DNA from: Vibrio aquaticus
GTDB taxonomy: Bacteria > Pseudomonadota > Gammaproteobacteria > Enterobacterales > Vibrionaceae
Assembly: GCF_003970385.1 (NCBI RefSeq)
Contig: NZ_RXZH01000014.1
Coordinates: forward strand, 370 to 56,555
Length of the DNA stretch: 56,186 bases
Direction of reading: 5' to 3'
The notes beneath the pieces are model-generated. The model was given only the letters and a program-made list of their open reading frames with translations. It did no database searches and was not told the DNA's origin. A program made the translations under genes and the position numbers. This document shows positions 8,385-17,732 of the stretch, piece after piece (the stretch's first letter is position 1; every line of letters starts with the position of its first letter).

Positions 8385-9638
8385 TTGGATTACTTCAATT
8401 ATCAGGATGATGGCCAGCTTTGGGCTGAAGAAGTCTCACTAGCAGAACTGGCTCAGCAATTTGGCACACCTTTGTATGTTTACTCTCGTGCGACTTTAGA
8501 ACGCCACTGGCATGCGTTTGATAAATCGGTTGGCGAGCACCCACACTTGGTTTGTTATGCGGTGAAAGCAAACTCCAACCTTGGTGTTTTGAACGCACTG
8601 GCACGTTTAGGCTCTGGCTTCGATATCGTATCGGGTGGTGAATTAGAGCGTGTTATCGCTGCAGGCGGTGAAGCAAGCAAAGTTGTGTTCTCTGGTGTGG
8701 GTAAAACAGAAGAGGAAATGAAGCGAGCACTTGAGCTTGGTATCAAGTGTTTCAACGTGGAATCGGAGCCAGAGCTAGAGCGACTAAACAAAGTTGCTGG
8801 TGAGCTTGGTGTTCAAGCGCCTATCTCGCTGAGAATTAATCCTGATGTAGATGCTCATACTCATCCTTATATTTCTACTGGTCTGCGTGATAACAAGTTT
8901 GGTATCGCGTTTGATCGTGCGCCTACCGTGTATAAATTTGCTCAAAGCTTAAAGAACCTAGATGTGAAAGGCATTGATTGCCACATCGGCTCTCAGCTGA
9001 CTGATATTGAACCTTTCATTGATGCAACAGACCGTTTGTTGGCTTTGATTGACGATCTGAAAGCGCAAGGCGTAACCATTGAACACCTTGATGTCGGTGG
9101 TGGCTTAGGGGTTGTGTATCGTGATGAACTGCCACCTGAACCATCGGACTATGCGAAAGCACTGTTAGGTCGCCTTGAAAACCATCAAGACCTAGAGCTT
9201 ATTTTTGAGCCTGGCCGAGCGATTGCAGCGAATGCCGGTGTGCTTCTGACCAAAGTCGAGTTTCTAAAACACACAGAGCACAAAAACTTCGCCATTATCG
9301 ATGCTGCGATGAATGACTTAATGCGTCCTGCGTTGTATCAAGCATGGCAAGATATCGTGCCGGTTTCTCCTCGTGAAGGAGAGGCAGTAACGTATGATTT
9401 GGTTGGCCCTATTTGTGAAACGGGTGATTTCCTAGGTAAAGACCGCGCATTGGTTCTAGAAGAGAACGATCTTCTTGCGGTTCGCTCAGCCGGTGCTTAT
9501 GGCTTTGTGATGTCATCTAACTACAACACACGCTCTCGTGCGGCAGAAGTGATGGTTGATGGAAAGCAAGCGCACCTTGTTCGTCAGCGTGAAGAACTCA
9601 CTAGCCTATGGGCGCTTGAAAACGTACTTCCGGAGTAA
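8385..9638 (+). CDS. lysA: Diaminopimelate decarboxylase
   Basis: A 417-residue PLP enzyme performing the last step of lysine synthesis, meso-diaminopimelate to lysine plus CO2. PLP binds Lys61 in YAVKANSN. HIGSQ, the glycine-rich LDVGGGLG and GPICETGDFL (the Cys acting across the dimer) are all present. The start is TTG at 8385, preceded by AAGGGAAAG. It is followed after 10 bp by dapF, the enzyme making its substrate. Confidence 0.99.
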   Translation: MDYFNYQDDGQLWAEEVSLAELAQQFGTPLYVYSRATLERHWHAFDKSVGEHPHLVCYAVKANSNLGVLNALARLGSGFDIVSGGELERVIAAGGEASKVVFSGVGKTEEEMKRALELGIKCFNVESEPELERLNKVAGELGVQAPISLRINPDVDAHTHPYISTGLRDNKFGIAFDRAPTVYKFAQSLKNLDVKGIDCHIGSQLTDIEPFIDATDRLLALIDDLKAQGVTIEHLDVGGGLGVVYRDELPPEPSDYAKALLGRLENHQDLELIFEPGRAIAANAGVLLTKVEFLKHTEHKNFAIIDAAMNDLMRPALYQAWQDIVPVSPREGEAVTYDLVGPICETGDFLGKDRALVLEENDLLAVRSAGAYGFVMSSNYNTRSRAAEVMVDGKQAHLVRQREELTSLWALENVLPE

Positions 9639-9648
9639 TTGAAGTCTT

Positions 9649-10479
9649 ATGCATTTCCACTTTTCAAAAATGCACGGTTTGGGGAATGACTTCATGGTCG
9701 TTGACTGCATTACCCAAAATATTTTCTTTTCCCCTGATTTGATCCGCCGTTTGGCGGATCGTCATACGGGTATTGGCTTTGATCAGCTTTTAGTCGTTGA
9801 AGCTCCGTATGACCCAGAAACCGACTTCCACTATCGTATTTTTAATGCAGATGGCAGTGAAGTCGAGCAGTGTGGTAATGGCGCTCGCTGCTTTGCTCGC
9901 TTTGTGCGTATGAAAGGACTAACCAATAAATACAGCGTTAGTGTGAGTACCAAGAAAGGCAAAATGGTTCTGAACATCGAAGAAGATGATCAAATCACGG
10001 TCAACATGGGAGTCCCTGTGTTTGAGCCGAGTAAGATTCCTTTTAAAGCGAAGCAGATGGAGAAAACCTACATTCTACGTACTGAAGACAAAACCCTGTT
10101 TTGTGGTGCAGTAAGCATGGGTAACCCTCATGTTGTGACCGTAGTCGATGATGTCGCTACCGCAGAAGTTGAAACGCTAGGTCCTTTGTTAGAATCGCAT
10201 GAACGTTTCCCTGAGCGCGTCAATGCAGGTTTCATGCAGGTACTTGACCGCAACGAAGTTAACCTACGTGTCTATGAGCGTGGTGCCGGTGAAACTCAAG
10301 CATGTGGCAGTGGCGCATGTGGTGCAGTAGCTGTAGGTATCGTTCAAGGTTTATTGGATGAGAAAGTTACGGTTAACCTGCCAGGCGGTTCATTGAAGAT
10401 TCAATGGCAAGGCCCAGGTAAACCGCTTTACATGACTGGCCCGGCTACCCATGTCTTTGATGGGCAACTAAGCTGCTAA
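9649..10479 (+). CDS. dapF: Diaminopimelate epimerase
   Basis: A 276-residue cofactor-independent racemase converting LL- to meso-diaminopimelate for lysine and peptidoglycan. The catalytic thiol pair is visible: Cys75 in EQCGNGARC and Cys219 in QACGSGAC. It is transcribed with lysA. The stop codon at 10477-10479 is abutted by an ERIC-family repeat, which would be transcribed as part of the operon mRNA. Confidence 0.99.
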   Translation: MHFHFSKMHGLGNDFMVVDCITQNIFFSPDLIRRLADRHTGIGFDQLLVVEAPYDPETDFHYRIFNADGSEVEQCGNGARCFARFVRMKGLTNKYSVSVSTKKGKMVLNIEEDDQITVNMGVPVFEPSKIPFKAKQMEKTYILRTEDKTLFCGAVSMGNPHVVTVVDDVATAEVETLGPLLESHERFPERVNAGFMQVLDRNEVNLRVYERGAGETQACGSGACGAVAVGIVQGLLDEKVTVNLPGGSLKIQWQGPGKPLYMTGPATHVFDGQLSC

Positions 10480-10610
10480 TATACCCTGCACATTTGAAGC
10501 TTCAGCGTCGTTGACTGCATCAATTCGCCCTAATCACATAGAAACACCTATGCTCATAGGGTTGAATTGACTTGTCGCCTAGCTGAATCCCCAACTATTT
10601 TGGGTAGATA
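10480..10610 (+). repeat. ERIC-family intergenic repeat, copy 1
   Basis: About 130 bp with inverted ends (TATACCC at 10480-10486 and GGGTAGATA at 10602-10610). The core CGCCCTAATCACATAG...CTATGCTCATAGGG folds into a long imperfect hairpin. The layout and sequence match the E. coli ERIC/IRU element: GCTCACCCC-AGTCAC, then GCTCCTGGGG, then GCCTTGCTGCAACTCGAATTATTTGGGTATA. A second copy lies at 23636-23764 in the same orientation. It begins directly after the dapF stop codon. Confidence 0.85.
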
Positions 10611-10629
10611 ATAATAAAAAGGAACAATT

Positions 10630-11334
10630 GTGTCTCATATCGAAGCAGATGCGCTGACGGCAGAAGTCGTAGCTGAATACCTGCGTGATAACCCTGACTT
10701 TTTCTCTCATCGCCGAGAGCTGGTGGACAGCCTTGCTTTATCTCATCAAGAGCAAGGAGCCGTCTCTTTGGTTCACGTGCAGATGAACCGCCAACGTCAG
10801 CGTATTGAAGAGTTGGAAGAAGAAATTACAGCGCTAATGTCTCTGGCTAAAAATAACGATCAAACGTTTCATGAGTTTATGGATCTGCAAGAACAGATTT
10901 TAAAGAGTGAGGCACTATTGAACGTCATCAAGGCGATTGAAGAGAAGGCGAAATCACTGGGCTTAGTGGCGTATGTTCGCTTGCTCAATTGTGACTCCAA
11001 TTACTATGAGCTCAACAAAGATAACTACCAACGATTTGCGACTAACCATCTCAATGGCAAGAGTGCCTATCTAGGCCGTATGCGTAAAGTGGATCGCGAA
11101 CTGTTGTTTGGTGAGAACTCGCATGCGCCAGAAATGGGGTCGTATGTTGTTTTACCGCTATACAAAAAAGCGTTCCAAGGTGTCTTAGCGTTTTCAAGCA
11201 GTGATGGTGGGCATTTCCAGCCGCACATGGACACCTTATTCCTACGCCACCTTTCACTAGTTCTTTCCCATTTAATTGAATCTCTTCCTTGGCAATGCGA
11301 CATCAATGAGCGAATCAGCACTACCTCTGCCTAA
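10630..11334 (+). CDS. DUF484 family protein
   Basis: A 234-residue cytosolic protein of the DUF484 family, found between dapF and xerC in E. coli and Vibrio. An N-terminal helical part with a coiled coil (about 55-95, rich in Glu, Gln and Arg) precedes a GAF-like domain (about 100-225), which suggests a sensory or protein-binding role; no ligand is known. The start is GTG at 10630 behind AAAAAGGAAC. Its last 29 bp overlap the start of xerC, suggesting coupled translation. Confidence 0.88.
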   Translation: MSHIEADALTAEVVAEYLRDNPDFFSHRRELVDSLALSHQEQGAVSLVHVQMNRQRQRIEELEEEITALMSLAKNNDQTFHEFMDLQEQILKSEALLNVIKAIEEKAKSLGLVAYVRLLNCDSNYYELNKDNYQRFATNHLNGKSAYLGRMRKVDRELLFGENSHAPEMGSYVVLPLYKKAFQGVLAFSSSDGGHFQPHMDTLFLRHLSLVLSHLIESLPWQCDINERISTTSA

Positions 11335-12235
11335 CGGACTGCAACAGCCTCTTGAGCGTTTCTATGAATACCTTAGAAGCGAAAAGGGGCTCAGTCTTCA
11401 TACTCAACGTAACTACAAACAGCAACTGGAAACCATGGCTAACCATCTCGCCCAAATGGGGCTGAAAGAGTGGCAGCAAGTAGACGCCGGTTGGGTCCGT
11501 CAGTTGGCCAGTAAAGGCATGCGTGAAGGAATGAAAGCCAGCAGCTTAGCAACACGCCTGTCGTCTTTACGCAGCTTCTTTGATTTTCTGATGCTACGCG
11601 GAGAAATGACCGCTAACCCTGCAAAAGGAGTGTCTGCACCGCGTAAGAAGCGCCCACTACCAAAAAATTTAGATGTAGATGAAGTTAACCAACTGCTGGA
11701 AGTGAACGAAGGCGATCCTTTGGCCGTTCGAGATCGTGCCATGATGGAACTGATGTATGGCGCGGGCCTACGTTTGGCGGAATTGGTCAGTATCAACGTC
11801 AAAGATATCAGTATTTCTGCGGGTGAAATTCGCGTTGTTGGTAAGGGTGATAAAGAGCGTAAAGTGCCTTTTACCGGAATGGCGGCGGAGTGGGTCTCTA
11901 AGTGGCTTAAGCTACGTCCAAGCTTATCTGACAGCGGTGAACCTGCGCTATTTGTATCGAAACTGGGTGTGCGTATCTCTCACCGCAATGTGCAAAAACG
12001 GATGGCAGAGTGGGGACAAAAACAGGGGACCGCGAGTCATGTCAGCCCGCATAAATTGCGTCACTCCTTTGCGACTCACATGCTGGAGTCGAGTAATAAC
12101 CTAAGAGCAGTGCAAGAGTTATTGGGCCATGAGAATATCTCAACCACCCAAATCTACACCCACCTCGATTTTCAACACCTTGCGGAAGTGTATGACCAAG
12201 CACACCCACGAGCGAAAAAGAAAGGAAAAGAGTGA
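11306..12235 (+). CDS. xerC: Tyrosine recombinase XerC
   Basis: A 309-residue recombinase that with XerD resolves chromosome dimers at dif sites under FtsK control. The N-terminal SAM-like core-binding domain (about 10-95) is followed by the catalytic domain, which holds the Arg of GAGLRLAEL, the HKLRHSFATH box, LGHENI, and the nucleophilic Tyr of TTQIYTH. I start at ATG 11306, which gives the conserved N-terminus; it lies inside the DUF484 coding end. The stop overlaps the next gene by one base. In vibrios XerCD is also used by integrating phages at dif. Confidence 0.97.
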   Translation: MSESALPLPNGLQQPLERFYEYLRSEKGLSLHTQRNYKQQLETMANHLAQMGLKEWQQVDAGWVRQLASKGMREGMKASSLATRLSSLRSFFDFLMLRGEMTANPAKGVSAPRKKRPLPKNLDVDEVNQLLEVNEGDPLAVRDRAMMELMYGAGLRLAELVSINVKDISISAGEIRVVGKGDKERKVPFTGMAAEWVSKWLKLRPSLSDSGEPALFVSKLGVRISHRNVQKRMAEWGQKQGTASHVSPHKLRHSFATHMLESSNNLRAVQELLGHENISTTQIYTHLDFQHLAEVYDQAHPRAKKKGKE

Positions 12236-12957
12236 TGAAGTTTTATCGACCGCTATCGTCTATAAAAGCCATGACGTTTGATCTTGATGATACCTTGTAT
12301 GACAACCGTCCAGTGATTCGTCATGTTGAAGCGGAAATGGCAAAGTGGCTTCATCACCATCACCCAGTATCGGCTTCTCAGCCACTGAGCTGGTGGAACG
12401 GTATTAAGCTTCGTCTTGCTCAAGAAGATACTTGGTTGACGAACGATATGACGCTATGGCGATTCAAGCAGATTGAACAAGGCTTAATGGCGTTAGGCTA
12501 TACCTTAGAGCAAGCGAACCAAGCCGCAAATGATGCCATAGAACAAGTACATCGCCTGCGCAGTGACTTTACGGTTCCTCAAGAATCCCATCAGGTATTG
12601 GCGGCGTTAGCAGATAAGCTTCCCTTAGTCGCGATCACGAATGGCAATGTGGATGTTGATAAAATCGGCTTATCTGATTATTTTTCTTTGGTTCTAAAAG
12701 CAGGGCCAGATGGCTATGCTAAGCCGCATCAAGAGATGTTTGATAAGGCGCAGCAATTTCTCTCTGTTCCAGCTCAGAATATTCTGCATGTGGGTGATCA
12801 TGTCAATTCAGATGTGGCAGGTGCTGTTCGAGCGGGCTTTAAAGCGTGTTGGTTTAACGATCAACAGCTAGATATCTATTCATGTCCCAAAAGCCGAGTG
12901 TTACCTGATGTGGAAGTAAATCGTTTGCGTGATTTACTGCTATTGATTGAGATGTAA
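12235..12957 (+). CDS. yigB: HAD-family phosphatase YigB (FMN phosphatase type)
   Basis: A 240-residue HAD hydrolase. Motif I is DLDDTLYDN (catalytic aspartates near residues 16-18), motif II is AITNGN, the motif III Lys lies in YAKPH, and motif IV is HVGDHVNSDVAGA. The E. coli homologue dephosphorylates FMN and several sugar phosphates. The ATG overlaps the xerC stop (TGATG), so it is the last gene of the lysA-to-yigB run. Confidence 0.93.
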   Translation: MKFYRPLSSIKAMTFDLDDTLYDNRPVIRHVEAEMAKWLHHHHPVSASQPLSWWNGIKLRLAQEDTWLTNDMTLWRFKQIEQGLMALGYTLEQANQAANDAIEQVHRLRSDFTVPQESHQVLAALADKLPLVAITNGNVDVDKIGLSDYFSLVLKAGPDGYAKPHQEMFDKAQQFLSVPAQNILHVGDHVNSDVAGAVRAGFKACWFNDQQLDIYSCPKSRVLPDVEVNRLRDLLLLIEM

Positions 12958-13052
12958 ATAACAGCAAATCAAATCAACTCTTTTCATATAGCTGCACATG
13001 AATTACCGTATAGAAAAATACCAATAACATTACAACGTCTCAGGCTAATAGA

Positions 13053-15515
13053 ATGCGCAGCTATTCCGCTCTGATTACTGATCATCAGCAACTCACGTCT
13101 TTTTTTCAGACGTTCTCAACGACCGATCCTGCTTCTTATTTGGTTCAGATTCTTTCTGTCGACCTTGAAGAAAGAGTGCGTGATTACGCACGGCAGGTTT
13201 CTGCTGCTTTACCAAGTAGCCACATTATCGGCCACAGCACACGCCACACCATCTTTGATGATCAAATTCATCATGAAGGCTCTCTGATTATTGTCTCTGT
13301 TTTTGAGCGTACGGCGATTACGTCAACGGTCATGCCGTTGTCGGAGAAGGTGACTCACCATGTGGACACTGTAAGTGAATCATTGGTTTTGACGGAAAGC
13401 AGTAAGTCGATCATTAGCTTTGCTACTCAGGCAAATCCGATTTTTAGTGCGTTTGGTCAACACAGTGAAGTGCCAATTAGTGGTGGTCTCGCGAGCTCCG
13501 TAGATGAACGTTGCGAATGGGTATTGCACGGCACTCAAACTTACCGTAACGCCGTGGTCTTTGCCGCCTTGCATGGTGAATATCTTCAGGTGCAGCGTAA
13601 TGCGTTTTCTGAATGGAGCCCTATTGGTGGTGCACTGCGAGTCACGGATGTCGAAGGCACGGTGCTAAAATCGTTAGATTATCAAACAACCTATCAGATC
13701 TATCAGCAGAGGTTGGCAGAAAATCACCCCATCATGCTTGAGCACCTTTATAGCTTCCCACTACGAACCAGCTCAGGGAAAATCTGTAGCCCGAGAGAAA
13801 TCTATGACGATGGCGGTATTCGATTTGATCAATCGGTGGACATCGGCGATGAAGTTCGTATTTGTTACAACCACCCATCGCTGACATTAGAGCAGGTTCG
13901 CCATGATGTGCTGAAACTGGCGCGCCATAACCCGGAATCGGTGTTTATTTATAACTGTGAATCACGTTTAGAGTTTCTTGAAGGCACCAGTGAAATTAAA
14001 CCGTTTGAGCATTTTGATCTGTGTAATGGTTCCTACTGCATGGGTGAAATTTATCGCGGTGAATCGCAAGGTACTCTGCACCATAGCATGACCTATTTGG
14101 CATTAAGTGAAGATGCTGAGCGCCCACCGTTAGAAATTGAACAGACAGAAGATGGTCCTATCTCTCCGCTTTTTCATTTGATTCGCCACTCCATTGATGA
14201 GCTCGATCAGACTCAAAAGGGTATGGAGAATAAGTTAGCCAAGCAAGCTGAAAAGCTGATTGAAAGCTATCGACTGGATAAGCATACGGGGCTCAAAAAC
14301 CGCGTGGCGCTACAAGAACGCTTAAAATCACTGAAAGCCGATGAGCATGTGATTACGATTAAGCTATCTAATTTCCATCAAGTGAATGAAAAGTATGGTT
14401 ACCAAGTGGCGGATGAACTTATTCGAGATCTGAGTGACCACTTCATTGAGCGTTTATCTCAGCGCCGCGGCAATGACTTCGTGAAAAATCTCTACTACAT
14501 TGGCACTGCTGAGTGGGCGATCGTCTTTAAAGCAGAGGTATCCAGTGAATTGATACAGCGCGAGTTCTCTGCTTTCGCCGACCAAATGGAACGCATCAAC
14601 TTCGAACCTTATGGGCTACCGGATATAGACTACCTTTCTGTCTCTATTACTGGAGGGATCGCCAGTGCCAGTGATTTTCCTGAAGTGCAGGGTGATGAGC
14701 TGTTATTGAAGTCGATTGATGCAAGGCGTACGGGTAAAGAGCGCAACACACATTTCTTTAACGCTAAAGATTGCCTTGTGACCGCTGAGCAGCAACAAGA
14801 CAAGATAGAGCTAATGGGGGTAGTGAGCCGCGCTATTCTCAGAAAGAACATCATCACTTATAGCCAACCCATTTTTGCCGCGCATACGCGTGAGCAAAAA
14901 TCACAAGAGTGTCTGGTTCGTATTGAAGATGAAGGCAACATTATTTCACCAGGGCGCTTTTTACCGATTATTGAAGGAACTCATCTTTATACACGATTGA
15001 GTCGCTACATGCTTTCCTCAACGTTAGGCTATATGGCGGATAGAGAAGAGTCTTTTTCGATCAACTTATCTCCACAAGACATGCTCAGTGATAAAACCTT
15101 ATACCTGCTAGAAGAGTCGATTGCTAAGCTGAATGACCCTTACCGATTGGGGATTGAGGTACTGGAATCAGAGCAGATTAAAGATTTTGGGCGCATGTCA
15201 GAAATCTGTAGCCACTTTAAGCAGATGGGAGTTCGTCTGCTGGTGGATGACTTTGGCTCTGGCTATTCCAACATCGATGAAATCATCCGTTTAGAGCCGG
15301 ATATCATTAAGCTAGATGGTAGTTTGATTAAGACGATTGATGTCGACAAGAAGCAACGCCAAATCACCGGGCAGCTGGTGAAATTGTGTCAGGTACTCAA
15401 CGCCAAAACCATCGCAGAATTTGTCCACAACCAAGAGGTATGCAATATTGCCGAAGATCTTGGCGTGGACTATTTACAAGGCTTCTATTTGGCTGAACCA
15501 ACCCGTCTGTTTTAA
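13053..15515 (+). CDS. FIST sensor with GGDEF-like and EAL domains
   Basis: An 820-residue cytosolic signalling protein. A FIST N/C ligand-sensing region (about 25-365, small-ligand sensors predicted to bind amino acids) leads to a coiled coil (about 375-405), a GGDEF-like domain (from KHTGLKNR near 409) and an EAL domain (about 575-815). The diguanylate cyclase signature is replaced by GTAEW near 484, so cyclase activity is unlikely. The EAL domain reads ECLVR near 619 but keeps NLSPQD, the ES pair, DDFGSGYS near 731, IKLD and the late Glu, so c-di-GMP hydrolysis is plausible. It occupies the place of a V. cholerae gene for a GGDEF/EAL protein downstream of yigB. Its 3' end overlaps tapT by 4 bp, tail to tail. 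Confidence 0.88.
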   Translation: MRSYSALITDHQQLTSFFQTFSTTDPASYLVQILSVDLEERVRDYARQVSAALPSSHIIGHSTRHTIFDDQIHHEGSLIIVSVFERTAITSTVMPLSEKVTHHVDTVSESLVLTESSKSIISFATQANPIFSAFGQHSEVPISGGLASSVDERCEWVLHGTQTYRNAVVFAALHGEYLQVQRNAFSEWSPIGGALRVTDVEGTVLKSLDYQTTYQIYQQRLAENHPIMLEHLYSFPLRTSSGKICSPREIYDDGGIRFDQSVDIGDEVRICYNHPSLTLEQVRHDVLKLARHNPESVFIYNCESRLEFLEGTSEIKPFEHFDLCNGSYCMGEIYRGESQGTLHHSMTYLALSEDAERPPLEIEQTEDGPISPLFHLIRHSIDELDQTQKGMENKLAKQAEKLIESYRLDKHTGLKNRVALQERLKSLKADEHVITIKLSNFHQVNEKYGYQVADELIRDLSDHFIERLSQRRGNDFVKNLYYIGTAEWAIVFKAEVSSELIQREFSAFADQMERINFEPYGLPDIDYLSVSITGGIASASDFPEVQGDELLLKSIDARRTGKERNTHFFNAKDCLVTAEQQQDKIELMGVVSRAILRKNIITYSQPIFAAHTREQKSQECLVRIEDEGNIISPGRFLPIIEGTHLYTRLSRYMLSSTLGYMADREESFSINLSPQDMLSDKTLYLLEESIAKLNDPYRLGIEVLESEQIKDFGRMSEICSHFKQMGVRLLVDDFGSGYSNIDEIIRLEPDIIKLDGSLIKTIDVDKKQRQITGQLVKLCQVLNAKTIAEFVHNQEVCNIAEDLGVDYLQGFYLAEPTRLF

Positions 15516-16153
15516 CTCTTGAGTGAATGACCACTCTTGTCGGCTTTAAAGGCTAGCATGTAGTGGTCAAAAAACTGCAGAAGCTGTTCCGACTGGGCTT
15601 TTTCACCGACTGCACTCAATACCTCACAGCCGACCTCTAGGGTACACAAGTGCCCCTCTTCTTGATTGCGGCGTAGCTGATAATTAGACGTCTTACTGGG
15701 CGTCACATGCGCCAATGGAATTGACTGTAACCATGGGCTTTTGCGCAGCATCTTCTTCGCTTCTTGCCATGTACCATCAAGCACAATAAAGAGTGGAAGT
15801 GTTTGTGTCTCTCCAGCTTTGGCACATGCTCGTGTGACCTCGATGCTCTCATCACCAGGGAAAAGCAAATAGGCTTGATAGCGAGGGTTTTCGAGTAAGG
15901 CAACGAGCTTCGGACACGGGGATTTGCGCTGCCAAATATGAACACTGGTGGTGGAAGGCATACTTTTCAGGAGCCATTGACCAGTGTTGGTTTCCCTATT
16001 TTGCTCATTTTCATGTATTAGCAGGGCGAAATGTATTGAGCTGTCTAGCTTAGGCAGTTGTTCACACACGCACTGAAACCGCAATTGGCATTGAGGGCAA
16101 GTACTTGGAGGGCACGTATCTGACATGCCCTCGGCGTTATCTACCTTGGTCAC
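15512..16153 (-). CDS. tapT: tRNA-uridine aminocarboxypropyltransferase (DTW domain, TapT-like)
   Basis: A 213-residue DTW-domain protein. The defining motif is LDGTWQEAKKM (about 127-137), and the cysteine-rich N-terminus (CPPSTCPQCQLRFQCVC) probably binds zinc. The E. coli member TapT (YfiP) transfers the 3-amino-3-carboxypropyl group of SAM to U47 of tRNAs; the same role is inferred here. Its start overlaps the stop of the upstream lipoprotein gene by 4 bp (ATGA-type), so the two are an operon. Confidence 0.87.
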   Translation of the reverse strand: MTKVDNAEGMSDTCPPSTCPQCQLRFQCVCEQLPKLDSSIHFALLIHENEQNRETNTGQWLLKSMPSTTSVHIWQRKSPCPKLVALLENPRYQAYLLFPGDESIEVTRACAKAGETQTLPLFIVLDGTWQEAKKMLRKSPWLQSIPLAHVTPSKTSNYQLRRNQEEGHLCTLEVGCEVLSAVGEKAQSEQLLQFFDHYMLAFKADKSGHSLKS

Positions 16154-17694
16154 AGACGAAGGCCTTCTTGGTGAGGGGTTAAGCCATCAGAAAAAAGCTG
16201 AACTTGGCTGATTTGTTCATAGCTTGCCACCGGAGCTGTACTTGGGTTAAGTGGGTAACTAACCCCAGTGTATTCCATGATGTGTTGATTGGGTGTAGCT
16301 CCGCCACCACTAACAAACAGCACCAGATCTCGCCAGCCTTCAGATGAGTTTACGCCTAGGTTTATAGGTGTGTTGACTAAGGTCATACGGCTATTGAAAC
16401 GCCAGTTATCTTGATGGTTTTCAAAAATGAGTAGGGTACAACCACCCGATCCACACCAATCAAGTTGGGTAATTAGCTCTTCATTGCCGTCACCATTCAG
16501 ATCGTAGGTGAGCCAACGATAGCGCGTGCCTGTAGGATCCGTTTTGTTAATCGCGAAGTAGTCGCGTAAGGCACGATCAACTTTAGGATTGAACTCGGCA
16601 GAAGACGGGACTTTATCTTCAGATAATACAGGGTCTAATTCAGTCTGTGTCATCACCGTCTGTGCCTGAGATTTGGTTTTGAACAAAGTCAGGCCGCCAT
16701 CTGAAATCGGGTAGACGATATTACCCACTTTCTCTTTTGTGGCGGTTAACTGATATCCATCACGGGTAAATAAGCGTTCAGAAAGCAGAGGTTGCTGCTG
16801 GTGGTGCGTCATCACGGCCTGTACTTGGTCAGGGCTCAACTGCTGCCAGTAGCCACGTTCCACCGAATCAGCCTGGCCATTGTTGTATTGGTAAGACGTT
16901 GTCGCTGTGTGGTCAGAATTGAGTTTCAGAGAGACAGTAAAGTCACTGCCTTGGGTTGAGGCCGCTTGGTAAAGTCCAGTCCAGTTTTGCGTACTGTCTT
17001 TATTTGAGAGCGTCGCACAGCCTTGGTATTTCTCATCTTCAATGGTCAACGAAGCACTCCAACCGTACAGAGAGTCGCTCATTCCATCGACACAGCTGCG
17101 CTTCGCCAGTTCAAGAGAACCTTGGTCAAACTGATAAGAGCGGCGATCGAGTTCAATTCTGCTTGAGCTAAGATCGAACTGACGTTTCTCTTCGCCGAGT
17201 TTGGCAAAAACCAACTGGCTCTTTTCAAAGCTGACAGACCAAAATGGCTCATTGCCAAAGGCTCTAGTTGGTCGGACGGGCTGATCACAGCGCTTCGGGT
17301 TTTCGGCACTCAGAATATTGATTGAGTCCACCACAAAGCGAGCAGCGTAATCCGATACAAAGCCATCCGCGATGCCTGTTTCTAAGTGGCCAATCACTTC
17401 ACCATAAAGAGGTTCATATGGGCGGCGAACGAGTGACATCGCCTGCTGGAATCGGTCATTTGGCATTTCAAGCCAGTATTGTTGCTGACTTCCACAAGGG
17501 GTAATCGAGCGAACCTCATGGCCCAAAACGACTTCACCTCGCATCACAAACGTTTGTGGCTTGATGCTAGCGGGTTTGTCTAAGCTCGCTGGTGGCTGTT
17601 TAGACTCGACTTGGCTGGCTTGTTGAGTTGCCGTAGAACACGCTTGTAGTGTAAGTAATGTGATTAGTGCGACTGGGTTTCGAAGCGCCTTCAT
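16150..17694 (-). CDS. Multi-domain outer-envelope lipoprotein, NlpE-like segment
   Basis: A 514-residue predicted lipoprotein: a signal peptide with lipobox LQAC, lipidated Cys19. Three parts are visible: a COG3650-like region around NEPFWSVSF with conserved cysteines (about 45-235); a beta-rich segment resembling the NlpE N-terminal domain (about 240-345); and a C-terminal part (about 370-514) with a calcium-loop-like DLNGDGNEEL and a Cys pair in DWCGSGGC. Function is unknown. It is the first gene of a two-gene unit with tapT, an odd pairing of envelope and tRNA modification functions. Confidence 0.72.
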   Translation of the reverse strand: MKALRNPVALITLLTLQACSTATQQASQVESKQPPASLDKPASIKPQTFVMRGEVVLGHEVRSITPCGSQQQYWLEMPNDRFQQAMSLVRRPYEPLYGEVIGHLETGIADGFVSDYAARFVVDSINILSAENPKRCDQPVRPTRAFGNEPFWSVSFEKSQLVFAKLGEEKRQFDLSSSRIELDRRSYQFDQGSLELAKRSCVDGMSDSLYGWSASLTIEDEKYQGCATLSNKDSTQNWTGLYQAASTQGSDFTVSLKLNSDHTATTSYQYNNGQADSVERGYWQQLSPDQVQAVMTHHQQQPLLSERLFTRDGYQLTATKEKVGNIVYPISDGGLTLFKTKSQAQTVMTQTELDPVLSEDKVPSSAEFNPKVDRALRDYFAINKTDPTGTRYRWLTYDLNGDGNEELITQLDWCGSGGCTLLIFENHQDNWRFNSRMTLVNTPINLGVNSSEGWRDLVLFVSGGGATPNQHIMEYTGVSYPLNPSTAPVASYEQISQVQLFSDGLTPHQEGLRL

Positions 17695-17732
17695 GCTATA
17701 TCTTCCCTATTCAGAAACTGGCGGAATCTATT

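Noticed and set aside
10630..11334. Annotating the DUF484 product as a known sensor
   Set aside because: Only a GAF-like resemblance can be seen; no ligand or output is supported.
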